Assembly: GCA_028281365.1 (NCBI GenBank)
Contig: JANQJZ010000061.1
Location: 1 to 58,753 of the forward strand
DNA: 58,753 nt
Source of the DNA: Gammaproteobacteria bacterium
GTDB lineage: Bacteria; Pseudomonadota; Gammaproteobacteria; Eutrophobiales; Eutrophobiaceae
Direction: 5' to 3'
A program made the translations under genes and the position numbers. A model generated the notes under the pieces. That model did no database searches. It worked only from the letters and a program-made list of their open reading frames with translations, and was not told where the DNA came from. Of this stretch, positions 39,773-48,130 are shown piece after piece (position 1 is the first letter of the stretch; every line of letters begins with the position of its first letter).

Positions 39773-41452
39773 ATTATTATTAATATTTGTCATTTCAAAA
39801 CAAACATTACCATCCTGATTTTTATTTAGTATTAACTCATACCCTACAGACTGGGCTTGTAACGCAGCCTGATAAAGCCCTATACCCAGACCATTATCTG
39901 AATCCAACGGTTCAAATAATATAACTTTCGAAATATTTTCCGGAATTGCCTTTCCATTATCAGAAAATTTTAAACTAATTGATTTATCATTACACAATAA
40001 AGATGTTTTGGCTGTAATATTGGATTCAGATTTTAATTTAGATTGGAAATTTTCCTTCAGGTTATCAAAGACACTATCGAATAAATCTACAGGAATAAGT
40101 GGGTCACCATTAATATCAGACTCAAAAGTTATGTAAGAATCTTCATTCCTGGATTGAATATCCTGCCACCAGTCTTTTAAATAAATCAGCTTGTTTTCCG
40201 TATCAATGGGTGATTGCAGCTTATCCAATGCCAATTGTAATCTTTGGGTTAATGTCGGTAATTGGCGTTTAAGTAAGTCTTGTGTAACAGCTTTATCTGC
40301 ATCACTTGAATCAATAAGAAGAACGCTGGTAATAGCATGAAGTGATTGCAGTAAATTTTTTATATCATGTGTTATTCTTGCGCCCGTTTCATATATCGCT
40401 TTTAAATGTGTTTGTTTCGTTAATTCCTTTTCTCGTATTTTTCCGATATATAAATTACATACAAGTTTTATTAATAACTGGCAATGTAATTGTAATGCAC
40501 CGCCTGTTGCTCCATAGGTGTATAGTTTTACATGTAGCTCATGATCTTTTAAATTTAGCTCGTATGTATTTATTTCGCCTATTGTTCCTTTAGAAGTTTT
40601 AGTGCTCCATGAAACACCGGAAATCCACTCGAAATTTGCAAGTTCCTGCATGGCTGCTTCCAGAAAAGTATTTGCAGTTTCCTGTTTTTCTGCATGAATA
40701 GAAAGCTCAGTTAACCATAGTTCAAATGGAGTACCAATATTCAATAATGAATTAGACCAAAGTTGAGTAAATTCACTATAACGTGACTGCGATGTTAATA
40801 ACCAACTGATAAATATTATGCATAAACCAATCGCAACGGACACTTGAATTAAAGCAACAATATAAGTGGTATTGCTTAAATACATATTTAGCAAACTACC
40901 CATTGAAACCAGGCTGGCCAACATCGAAGTATTAATCGCATGTAATAAATCGACAGGGTATTGAGTGTTTGGTCCCTGCGTAACTGTAGGTAGAAATAGA
41001 ATAATGACAGGTAATATAGGTAGAACTATTTTAAAAATACCTTCAAAACCCGTTTCAGTATTCGCTAACATTGTTGTACAAGCCATAAATAATTGGCTGA
41101 CCAGAAAAATGACAACAATTAAAAATATAGCTCTTTCACTACGGATTGTAATAACACGTCCGCTTACAAACCCTATTAATAAAACCAGCCAGGTAAAAAG
41201 TAGCCAGAGATTTAGCCAGTAAACCGTGAGAAAGGTAAGCGTAATAAATAAAATACCATAATCCAGTCTAAGTCTTTCATCACTTTTCCAGATTGGTTGC
41301 CAGATAAGGAATAAGCCAAAATGAACCAGCATTAAAGATTTAGAGAGCAGGCTGCCAAAATCCAGCCATATCGACAGATGCAGCAATTCAAGCATTAAGG
41401 CAAGTAAAAAAATATTGCTTTTTGACTTAATAATTTTGAATATATTCGACAT
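39764..41452 (-). CDS. Membrane sensor histidine kinase
   Basis: A sensor of about 562 residues with about seven N-terminal hydrophobic helices (residues 17-225), a GAF-like middle (about 240-340), an H-box ETGARITHDIKNLLQSL with phospho-accepting His about residue 362, and an ATPase domain with FDNLKENF (N box), KFSDNGKAI and GLGIGLYQAALQAQ. The ATG at 41452 was used; a GTG twelve bases upstream is also possible. It is the only orphan kinase in the pilus locus, so it is the likely partner of the response regulator at 23605. The membrane region may sense the envelope or pilus state. It is divergent from the ABC permease. Confidence 0.85.
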   Translation of the reverse strand: MSNIFKIIKSKSNIFLLALMLELLHLSIWLDFGSLLSKSLMLVHFGLFLIWQPIWKSDERLRLDYGILFITLTFLTVYWLNLWLLFTWLVLLIGFVSGRVITIRSERAIFLIVVIFLVSQLFMACTTMLANTETGFEGIFKIVLPILPVIILFLPTVTQGPNTQYPVDLLHAINTSMLASLVSMGSLLNMYLSNTTYIVALIQVSVAIGLCIIFISWLLTSQSRYSEFTQLWSNSLLNIGTPFELWLTELSIHAEKQETANTFLEAAMQELANFEWISGVSWSTKTSKGTIGEINTYELNLKDHELHVKLYTYGATGGALQLHCQLLIKLVCNLYIGKIREKELTKQTHLKAIYETGARITHDIKNLLQSLHAITSVLLIDSSDADKAVTQDLLKRQLPTLTQRLQLALDKLQSPIDTENKLIYLKDWWQDIQSRNEDSYITFESDINGDPLIPVDLFDSVFDNLKENFQSKLKSESNITAKTSLLCNDKSISLKFSDNGKAIPENISKVILFEPLDSDNGLGIGLYQAALQAQSVGYELILNKNQDGNVCFEMTNINNNLR

Positions 41453-41530
41453 TAATGATTTCACTTGGAAAAATGCATAATATATATATTACACTATTAT
41501 TTTAATTTAAATATTAAGCGATTCGATCAT

Positions 41531-42301
41531 ATGCATAATTCTGTTACTACAATTGCAAAATATACATTTCTGGAAGCGTTAAGAAACCGTCTTTTTTTTA
41601 TTGTCTTGATTGGACTGATCTGTGCTTTTGGATTAAGTAAATTCATCGGTGAATTGTCCGTCACCGAACGTACTCAGATCGAAATCTCAATGCTAAGTGT
41701 CAGTCTGCGTTTGTTTATTGTATTTATCATGGGACTTTTTGTGACAACGAGTATAGTTCGCGAATTTAATGATAAAGGATTTGAGCTTGTTTTATCACAC
41801 CCTGTTGCCAGATATTCATATTATCTGGGTAAACTTCTTGGTTTTTGCCTGATGTCCATAATTTTATCTGTTCTGGTCAGTATTCCTTTATTGTTAGAAG
41901 TACCGGTAATCCCGGTTTTCTACTGGTGTTTATCATTAATATGTGAATTATTTATAATCAACGCACTTGCTATAATGTGTTTGTTCACATTCAATAATAT
42001 TACCTTTTCTTTTAGTGCCGTCGTGTTATTTTACTTATTGTCACGATTAATGGATTTAATTCAATTAATCAGTGAGAGCCCCATACTGGAAACAAATACG
42101 ATTTCCCAGGCGTTAATAAACTATGTTCTTGATGGAATTGCTTATTTGTTACCTGATTTAAATAGTTTTACACAAACTGTATGGCTGGTTTATGGGGAAG
42201 TATCAGTTACCGATTTATTACCGGTCATGGTTCAAACGATAATTTATCTTGTTTTATTATCAACGATTGCTCTTTTTGATTTGTATCGAAAAGAGTTGTG
42301 A
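41531..42301 (+). CDS. ABC-2 type transporter permease
   Basis: A 256-residue integral membrane protein with six or so helices and an ABC-2/NosY-like layout: AKYTFLEALRNRLFFIVLIG near the N terminus, SIVREFNDKGFELVLSHPVA with the conserved amphipathic coupling region, and a C-terminal LVLLSTIALFDLYRKEL. The ATG at 41531 is used because the longer frame starts with a poor, non-family N terminus from a TTG. The partner ATPase (45437) is 3 kb away, separated by three genes. The cargo is unknown; location suggests pilin or pilus-glycan related transport. Confidence 0.82.
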   Translation: MHNSVTTIAKYTFLEALRNRLFFIVLIGLICAFGLSKFIGELSVTERTQIEISMLSVSLRLFIVFIMGLFVTTSIVREFNDKGFELVLSHPVARYSYYLGKLLGFCLMSIILSVLVSIPLLLEVPVIPVFYWCLSLICELFIINALAIMCLFTFNNITFSFSAVVLFYLLSRLMDLIQLISESPILETNTISQALINYVLDGIAYLLPDLNSFTQTVWLVYGEVSVTDLLPVMVQTIIYLVLLSTIALFDLYRKEL

Positions 42302-42316
42302 TTGGTATTACCCTGA

Positions 42317-43054
42317 ATGCAATTTTATAAATTTAACCAGGAAGTTCGTTCAATATCCTTTATTCCAAATAGTGTATGGTTTTTTTTATGTCTTGGTCTT
42401 TTGTTACAAATTGGCTGGCATAGCCAAAAAGTTGAACGGTCTTTGAAAATAAGCAATTTACCATCAACACCAAAGGAATCAGTGATTAGAATCTTTTCTC
42501 TTGATGAAAAGATTGCCAGCTCAAAATTTTTGATGCTTTGGCTGCAAGCGTTTGATAATCAACCTGGTATAAGCCTTTCATTTAAGCAGCTTGATTATGA
42601 CAGATTGATAAGCTGGTTGAATCTAATATATGAACTGGATCCCCGGTCAGAATACCCGCTTTTATCTGCGAGCCGTATATATACAGAAGTACCTGATAAT
42701 GTAAAAAGAAAAAAGATGCTTGATTTTGTTTTGGAAAAATTTTTAGAAGAGCCTGGGAAACGCTGGCAATGGATGACACATGCAATTTACGTTGCTAAAC
42801 ATAAAATGAAGGATTTGGATTTGGCATTAAGATTGGCAAGAAAAATAAGGGAAAACACTTCTGAAAACCAGGCACCTTATTGGGCGCGGCAAATGGAAAT
42901 TTTTATACTGGAAGATAAAGGTGAATTGGAAAGTGCGATGATAATTATAGGAGGGTTATTGGATAGTGGTGAGCTTGATGATCCACACCAGAGAGAATTT
43001 CTTGAACAACGTTTAAAAGAAATAGAGCAGCGACAATCAGAAAATTTAAATTAG
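42317..43054 (+). CDS. Membrane-anchored protein with helical repeat, unknown function
   Basis: A 245-residue protein with a membrane helix around residues 20-37 (SVWFFLCLGLLLQIGW) and a soluble part of TPR-like helical hairpins (YDRLISWLNLIYELDPRSEY; WQWMTHAIYVAKHKMKDLDL; LALRLARKIRENTSENQAPY). It is 15 bases downstream of the ABC permease and probably co-transcribed with it. No family was recognised with confidence. Helical repeats suggest a scaffold for the permease or pilin. It converges on the adenylate cyclase gene with a 16-base gap. Confidence 0.7.
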   Translation: MQFYKFNQEVRSISFIPNSVWFFLCLGLLLQIGWHSQKVERSLKISNLPSTPKESVIRIFSLDEKIASSKFLMLWLQAFDNQPGISLSFKQLDYDRLISWLNLIYELDPRSEYPLLSASRIYTEVPDNVKRKKMLDFVLEKFLEEPGKRWQWMTHAIYVAKHKMKDLDLALRLARKIRENTSENQAPYWARQMEIFILEDKGELESAMIIIGGLLDSGELDDPHQREFLEQRLKEIEQRQSENLN

Positions 43055-43070
43055 TAATAATAAAATATCT

Positions 43071-44351
43071 TCATCTTTGTTGTATATTCATTAATATTTT
43101 TAACATTGCTTTATAATATTTATCAGTTTTGTCATTTTCATATAATTCCCTGAATAAGCGGGCAGCATTCTTGTATTTTTCTTCCTGATAAAAAGATATG
43201 GCTTCAGAATGTAATATCAATTTTTCTTTTAACTGATCGTCAAGTTTATCTTCGTAACACATTGGTTGAAAAATTTTTGTAAGGTGACGTTTGCCCCGCA
43301 CCTTAACTTGATCAAGTTCACGGCAAATTATTCCTTTAATCTGTTTTTCAGTATGTTCACTAATAATTATAGGGACCCTGTAAACCCTGGTGAGAGTTTC
43401 TATCCTGGAAGCAAGGTTAACGGCATCACCAATTGCAGTATAGGTCATACGGTATTTTGAACCCATGTTGCCAACATTTGCTCGCCCGGTATTTATGCCT
43501 ATACCCATGTTAGGCCCGGGCCAACCTCGCGAAATAAAAGTTTTAGCTAATTGTTTTATAGCATTATCCATTTCCAATGCTGCTTCCGTTGCACGTTGAG
43601 CATGTTCAGGTTGATCTGTTGGTGCATTCCAGAATGCCATGATTGCATCGCCGATATATTTATCTATTGTTCCGCCATGTTTAAACAATATCTCTGTCAT
43701 AACTGTAAAATATTCGTTTAACAGTTTATTTAACTGTTTTGGGTTTATTTGTTCGGAAATGCCGGTGAAATTTTGTAAATCACAAAAAAAGACAGTAAGT
43801 GTTTTTGCTTCACCTTCAAGTGATACTTCTTTTGATTGTCGACTTAGTTCCTGGGCAAGCTGAGGAGGCACGTATTGTCCAAAAGTTTCCAGCAATTGCT
43901 GTTTAGACTGAATCTCAATGAAGTAGCTAATAAGCACATTTACCATATAGATAACAATGATAGTTAACATACAAAACTCAATTGGAATCAGGGCCGCTGC
44001 AGAACCGGAATAACCAAAAAGTAAAGTTACTATTAGTATAAAAACAGTAAATAAAAAGGATTTTATTGGTGATAATACAGGTAGGGTGATCGTTAAAATC
44101 AGGCCCGAAATCAGCAATAGAATAAACTCTTTACTCCGGAGTGTTTTCCCTAATAGATGATTATAGTCATCGGATCGACCGAATAATTTGCTGCTGATAT
44201 TAAATATAGGGTTTTGACTAATCGTTATTTCTATCAGGCCTATTGCACCTGATAGAAATATCATAAATACAATAAAGATTACGGATGATTTTATTAGTAT
44301 GTCTTTTGTTAACCTGGGCATGCCTAATTTACTGAAACAGATAAAATCCAT
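43071..44351 (-). CDS. Class III adenylate cyclase with membrane anchor
   Basis: A 426-residue cyclase producing cAMP. Three to four hydrophobic helices (about 20-145) are followed by the linker FGQYVPPQLAQELSR and a complete class III domain: metal Asp D191 in VFFCDLQNFTG, K231 (adenine specificity) with second metal D235 in TIDKYIGDAIMAFW, and YTAIGDAVNLASRIE with transition-state Asn/Arg. The linker is typical of CHASE2-cyclases, but the large extracellular CHASE2 domain is reduced to about 35 residues, so the input may be different. A helical C-terminal tail follows. It is divergent from the pilin and may tie cAMP to pilus output. Confidence 0.88.
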   Translation of the reverse strand: MDFICFSKLGMPRLTKDILIKSSVIFIVFMIFLSGAIGLIEITISQNPIFNISSKLFGRSDDYNHLLGKTLRSKEFILLLISGLILTITLPVLSPIKSFLFTVFILIVTLLFGYSGSAAALIPIEFCMLTIIVIYMVNVLISYFIEIQSKQQLLETFGQYVPPQLAQELSRQSKEVSLEGEAKTLTVFFCDLQNFTGISEQINPKQLNKLLNEYFTVMTEILFKHGGTIDKYIGDAIMAFWNAPTDQPEHAQRATEAALEMDNAIKQLAKTFISRGWPGPNMGIGINTGRANVGNMGSKYRMTYTAIGDAVNLASRIETLTRVYRVPIIISEHTEKQIKGIICRELDQVKVRGKRHLTKIFQPMCYEDKLDDQLKEKLILHSEAISFYQEEKYKNAARLFRELYENDKTDKYYKAMLKILMNIQQR

Positions 44352-44479
44352 ATTGTGTAGTTGATATAGTTATAATGCCTGAATAAGGCAGATGATTAAT
44401 CTTATAGAGTGATCACAGATTTACCAAATTTATAATTATGTGTTTACCAGGATAGCGAGTTATGTTGGTTGATGAAATT

Positions 44480-44495
44480 TCAACAGATCTGTTGA
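44480..44495. promoter_or_regulatory. 16-bp perfect palindrome upstream of pilin promoter
   Basis: TCAACAGATCTGTTGA is a perfect inverted repeat, and a further GTTGA/TCAAC pair starts at 44468. Its position 75 bases before the sigma54 -24 element is right for an enhancer site of an NtrC-type activator, such as the response regulator encoded at 23605. Alternatively it could serve the divergent cyclase gene, whose start lies 129 bases away. Confidence 0.55.
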
Positions 44496-44569
44496 TAAGT
44501 CATCGAAATTGCTCATAATAAATCTTAAGATCAAGCCTGATTTTTCAATAAAATCAATACTATACATAA

Positions 44570-44586
44570 TTGGCACGATGCCTGCT
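44570..44586 (+). promoter_or_regulatory. Sigma54 (RpoN) promoter of the pilin gene
   Basis: TTGGCACGATGCCTGC matches the sigma54 consensus TTGGCACG-N4-TTGC with one mismatch, and GG (44572-44573) and GC (44584-44585) have the exact ten-base spacing. Transcription would start near 44597, leaving a leader of about 40 bases with a GGAG ribosome-binding site (44628-44631) before the pilin ATG. Confidence 0.8.
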
Positions 44587-44638
44587 TATAGTTATGCTAA
44601 ATAGCTTTTTATAGAAATGGTTTTAATGGAGAAGCAAA

Positions 44639-45325
44639 ATGAAGATTAGTAAGCAGAAAGGTTTTACCCTAGTGGAAATCGCAATTGTCCTGGTAATTAT
44701 TGGTTTGCTTTTAGGCGGAATTCTTAAAGGCCAGGAATTAATCAATAGTGCCCGGGTTCGTAACCTGGCCGATCAAAATTCAGGCGTGCAGGCTGCGTAT
44801 TATGGTTTTATTGACCGTTACCGCCAGGTACCGGGTGACTGGTCTGCAAGTGCGGCTACAACCGCTATCGGACAGACGATTAATAGCGGTGGTGATGGTG
44901 ATGGTCGGATTGATGTTACTGACAGTTTTGTAGAATCAGGAGGCGTTTGGGAACAATTATCCAAAGCCGGGTTCATATCTGGAAACTATGTTGGTAGTAG
45001 TGATGAAGCTACCTATCGGGCTAATGCTCCGGTTAATGCTTTCAATGGTGCCGTTTTATTAAAACGTACAACCGATTATGCGGGAACAGCGCCGGAAAGA
45101 CTGGCTTTTATGTTTGGTGAACAAATACCGGTCAGTATTATGCGGGAACTGGATGTGAAGCTGGACGATGGTGTCCCCACAACGGGTGTCTTGCGATTTG
45201 TAGATCCTGCTGGAAGTGATGGCGGTAATGAAGTGTATGATAGTGCATCTGCCACTTGTGTTAATGGCGGTGATTGGGATATCGCTGCAAATTCACAGGA
45301 TTGTACCGGTGTGTTCTTGTATTAA
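44639..45325 (+). CDS. Major type IV pilin / prepilin (MshA-like)
   Basis: A 228-residue prepilin. The leader is MKISKQKG with cleavage before F9, followed by FTLVEIAIVLVIIGLLLGGI; Glu13 is mature position 5. The head has helix ARVRNLADQNSGVQAAYYGF, a Gly/Asp-rich GGDGDGRID segment that could bind calcium (about residues 84-92), and a C-terminal disulfide loop C207-C222. It has a dedicated sigma54 promoter and its own terminator, so it is expressed as a single highly regulated unit. That, and the lone pilin sequence in the locus, mark it as the probable major subunit. The similarity to Vibrio MshA is limited to the N terminus. Confidence 0.88.
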   Translation: MKISKQKGFTLVEIAIVLVIIGLLLGGILKGQELINSARVRNLADQNSGVQAAYYGFIDRYRQVPGDWSASAATTAIGQTINSGGDGDGRIDVTDSFVESGGVWEQLSKAGFISGNYVGSSDEATYRANAPVNAFNGAVLLKRTTDYAGTAPERLAFMFGEQIPVSIMRELDVKLDDGVPTTGVLRFVDPAGSDGGNEVYDSASATCVNGGDWDIAANSQDCTGVFLY

Positions 45326-45349
45326 TTAGTTATAATTCATTTTTATTGC

Positions 45350-45380
45350 ACAACGGCCCGTTTACGGGCCGTTGTCTTTT
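45350..45380 (+). terminator. Intrinsic terminator of the pilin gene
   Basis: ACAACGGCCCG (45350-45360), loop TTTA and CGGGCCGTTGT (45365-45375) form an 11-base-pair perfect GC-rich stem followed by CTTTT. It lies 25 bases after the pilin stop and separates it from the ABC ATPase gene. Being almost symmetric it may work in both directions. Confidence 0.9.
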
Positions 45381-45436
45381 AAGCAGTAAATAATTTATAT
45401 TTTAAATAATTTAATGTCGTGGGGGGCATTAGCCTG

Positions 45437-46189
45437 ATGAGACTATATGCCATTGAGTTTGATTCTGTCAGAAAACAATACAGGGAAAATATTGTATTGT
45501 CTCGAATCAGTTTCCAGATTGAACCAGGCGAATTCATTGGTTTAGTCGGCGTAAATGGTGCAGGTAAAACCACCATTATTAAATGTTTACTGGACTTTGC
45601 TGGATTAACATCGGGTGCCATTAAAATATATGGAGTTACGCATACAGAGACTGATTCCAGAAGTAAACTGGTCTTTTTACCTGAAAAATTTATGCCACCT
45701 TATTATTTAACCGGTAAGGATTTCTTAAAATATTCATTAGAACTGCATAAAATTAATTATGATGAGCACGAAGTTAATTCAATATTAGATGTCCTGGATC
45801 TTGATCGAAATGCGTTATTAAAACCAGTCAGACAATATTCCAAAGGTATGGCTCAAAAGATTGGTCTAGCATCATGCCTGCTTAGTGAAAAAGAACTTTT
45901 TATTTTCGATGAGCCAATGAGCGGTCTGGACCCGAAGGCAAGGGCTAATTTAAAGCAATATCTTTTAATGCTGAAAGATAAAGGAAAAAGTCTTTTTTTT
46001 AGTACTCATTTGCTGGATGACGTAAATTTCTTATGTGATCGAATAATTATCTTACATGGCGGGGACATCCGTTTTTTCGGTTCTCCTGCTGAATGTATAA
46101 AACAGTATAAAGTTGATAATCTAGAGCAAGCCTATATGCAATGCATAGGAAATAATACCGGGGAACCGGTTAATTCTACTGTCATTTAG
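45437..46189 (+). CDS. ABC transporter ATP-binding protein
   Basis: A 250-residue ATPase: Walker A GVNGAGKTTIIK, Q-loop region LVFLPEKFMPP (Gln replaced by Glu/Lys, as in some drug/polysaccharide ATPases), signature YSKGMAQKIGLAS, Walker B LFIFDEPMSGLD, and H-loop FFSTHLLDD. It pairs naturally with the permease at 41531. The ATG at 45437 is chosen over a GTG at 45419 because the family usually begins just before the LYAIEFDSVRKQY strand; GGGGGG lies upstream. Located between pilin and the GT-C gene. Confidence 0.9.
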   Translation: MRLYAIEFDSVRKQYRENIVLSRISFQIEPGEFIGLVGVNGAGKTTIIKCLLDFAGLTSGAIKIYGVTHTETDSRSKLVFLPEKFMPPYYLTGKDFLKYSLELHKINYDEHEVNSILDVLDLDRNALLKPVRQYSKGMAQKIGLASCLLSEKELFIFDEPMSGLDPKARANLKQYLLMLKDKGKSLFFSTHLLDDVNFLCDRIIILHGGDIRFFGSPAECIKQYKVDNLEQAYMQCIGNNTGEPVNSTVI

Positions 46190-46237
46190 TAGACTTTATT
46201 AGTTTATGCTGCTCTTTATATATGACAGATTGTATTA

Positions 46238-48130
46238 ATGTTTCAATACGTGTCCCCAGTTAAAAATTTCCTCTATTTAATTTCTATACTTTTAATTACG
46301 ATTTATATCTATTCGGCTGGTTTAAACGGGCCACTTCTTTTTGACGATCATATTAATCTAGAACCGCTAAAAAATCTTGAAAACGATCTGGTTTCATGGA
46401 CAGAGGTATTACGTAGCTCTCCACATGGAAATGATCGACCAGTATCGATATTGAGTTTTATTATTAATTGGAAGATTACCGGAGACAATGTCTGGTATCT
46501 AAAATTAACTAATCTGTTGATACATTTATTATGTGGCGTACTTATATTTTGTTTGTCATATATTTTATTAAACAAAAAAAATATTTTTACCAAAAACAAT
46601 AACACCTGTTTGGCGTTATTTATTATGTCTGCCTGGCTGTTATCTCCATATCAGGTGTCCACTGTACTATATGTTATACAGCGAATGGCTCAGCTTTCCG
46701 GTTTATTTATGCTGGCGGCGATACTTTGTTATGTGACAGGAAGAAACAGGATAGAAGCGCATGAAATAAAACGGGGAATTATATTAATAATTATTGCGAT
46801 TTTATTTTTTTGGCCACTTTCATTTCTTAGTAAACAAAATTCTGCAGTCCTGCCATTAGTGTTGTTATTCATCGAAATATTTTTTTATGGGGAAAACTCA
46901 ACATATTCAAACAAGTTAAAACTTCTATTGAGTCTATTCATCATTATTCCAGTTTTATTTGTTTTTTATTATGTTTTTTTAAACCCTGAATGGATTGCTG
47001 CAGGTTATAGCGGCAGGGATTTTACTTTATATGAAAGATTAATTACGCAACCACGTATTTTGTTTGATTATGCATCAAATTTATTATTATTGCCTGGCGG
47101 AAGCCCTATGGGGCTTTTTCATGATGACTATATAAAATCAACCGGGATATTTTCCCCGCCAGAAACAATAATATCGATTATAAGTCTACTTATAATTTTA
47201 TTTTTATGTGTAATTTATAGAAAGGCAAATACAGGAATAATATTATTTGGAGTTATTTTTTTTCTATCTACCCATCTGGTTGAGTCAACTTTTCTGCCAT
47301 TAGAATTATATTTTGAACATAGAAATTACCTTCCAGGTTTCGGTTTATATTTTGCTCTTGGTTCCGGTATAGGGTTCTTACTAAATAATAGAAAATACTC
47401 AAAGCTGACCATTTTAATCATGTTAATTCTGTTGACGTGGTTTTCGATACTGACTTACCATCGTGCGAGCATTTGGCAGAATATAGGTGAGATACTACAT
47501 ACATCGGTAGTGGCTCATCCTGGCTCATGGAGGGCACAAACGCGCATAGCTAATTTATCGATATTGAATGGTGAGAGAGATATTGCATATAAGCATTTAG
47601 ATAAAGCCTTGCAAATTAACGATACAAAAGGCAAATACGGAATTGTTTTAAGCCAACTTATTGCTCATTGTTATTCTAATGAGATCCCGCAAGAGAAACT
47701 CTATTTAAATCTGGAAAATACCAGACTTTTAGATGATACATATACATTTAGTATCTTGCGATGGTTTAATCAATTACTAAATGCCAATGAGTGTGGAAAT
47801 CTCGATAAGGAAAGAATCATTTATACAATTTCCGGATCATTAAAAAATGAAAAAGCAAAACATTTGGCAAAATTATGGGAATTAAACTTATATGTGGGTC
47901 AATTTTATTCGGCAATAAATGATGATAAAAATGCCCTTACACATTACCTTAAGGCATATGAATTAAATGACAGTTATTATGATGCCGCAATTCTGGCGCT
48001 TGAATTGCAAATATCCATGTCGGAGTATGAGTCTGCTAAAAGTTTATTAAATCGTATAGACCAGACTGACTCGTATAAATATAGTTATCAAAGAAAAATT
48101 TTTGAAAAATACAAATTAATGATTAAATAA
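46238..48130 (+). CDS. GT-C-like membrane glycosyltransferase with C-terminal TPRs
   Basis: A 630-residue protein with about ten membrane helices (residues 12-415) and a soluble TPR region (about 425-625; LSILNGERDIAYKHLDKALQ, YLKAYELNDSYYDAAIL). An early GPLLFDDHINLEPL motif (D36, D37) in the first loop matches the catalytic Asp pair of GT-C enzymes such as the TMTC/PMT group, and NDRPVSILSF in the same loop is also typical. Homologues next to pilin genes are plausible pilin O-glycosyltransferases, but donor and acceptor are unknown. It is downstream of the ABC ATPase with a 48-base gap. Confidence 0.75.
   Translation: MFQYVSPVKNFLYLISILLITIYIYSAGLNGPLLFDDHINLEPLKNLENDLVSWTEVLRSSPHGNDRPVSILSFIINWKITGDNVWYLKLTNLLIHLLCGVLIFCLSYILLNKKNIFTKNNNTCLALFIMSAWLLSPYQVSTVLYVIQRMAQLSGLFMLAAILCYVTGRNRIEAHEIKRGIILIIIAILFFWPLSFLSKQNSAVLPLVLLFIEIFFYGENSTYSNKLKLLLSLFIIIPVLFVFYYVFLNPEWIAAGYSGRDFTLYERLITQPRILFDYASNLLLLPGGSPMGLFHDDYIKSTGIFSPPETIISIISLLIILFLCVIYRKANTGIILFGVIFFLSTHLVESTFLPLELYFEHRNYLPGFGLYFALGSGIGFLLNNRKYSKLTILIMLILLTWFSILTYHRASIWQNIGEILHTSVVAHPGSWRAQTRIANLSILNGERDIAYKHLDKALQINDTKGKYGIVLSQLIAHCYSNEIPQEKLYLNLENTRLLDDTYTFSILRWFNQLLNANECGNLDKERIIYTISGSLKNEKAKHLAKLWELNLYVGQFYSAINDDKNALTHYLKAYELNDSYYDAAILALELQISMSEYESAKSLLNRIDQTDSYKYSYQRKIFEKYKLMIK

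Noticed and set aside
23605-48130. Exosortase/PEP-CTERM system
   Set aside because: The response regulator is PrsR-like, but no exosortase gene and no protein with a PEP-CTERM tail was seen in the window.
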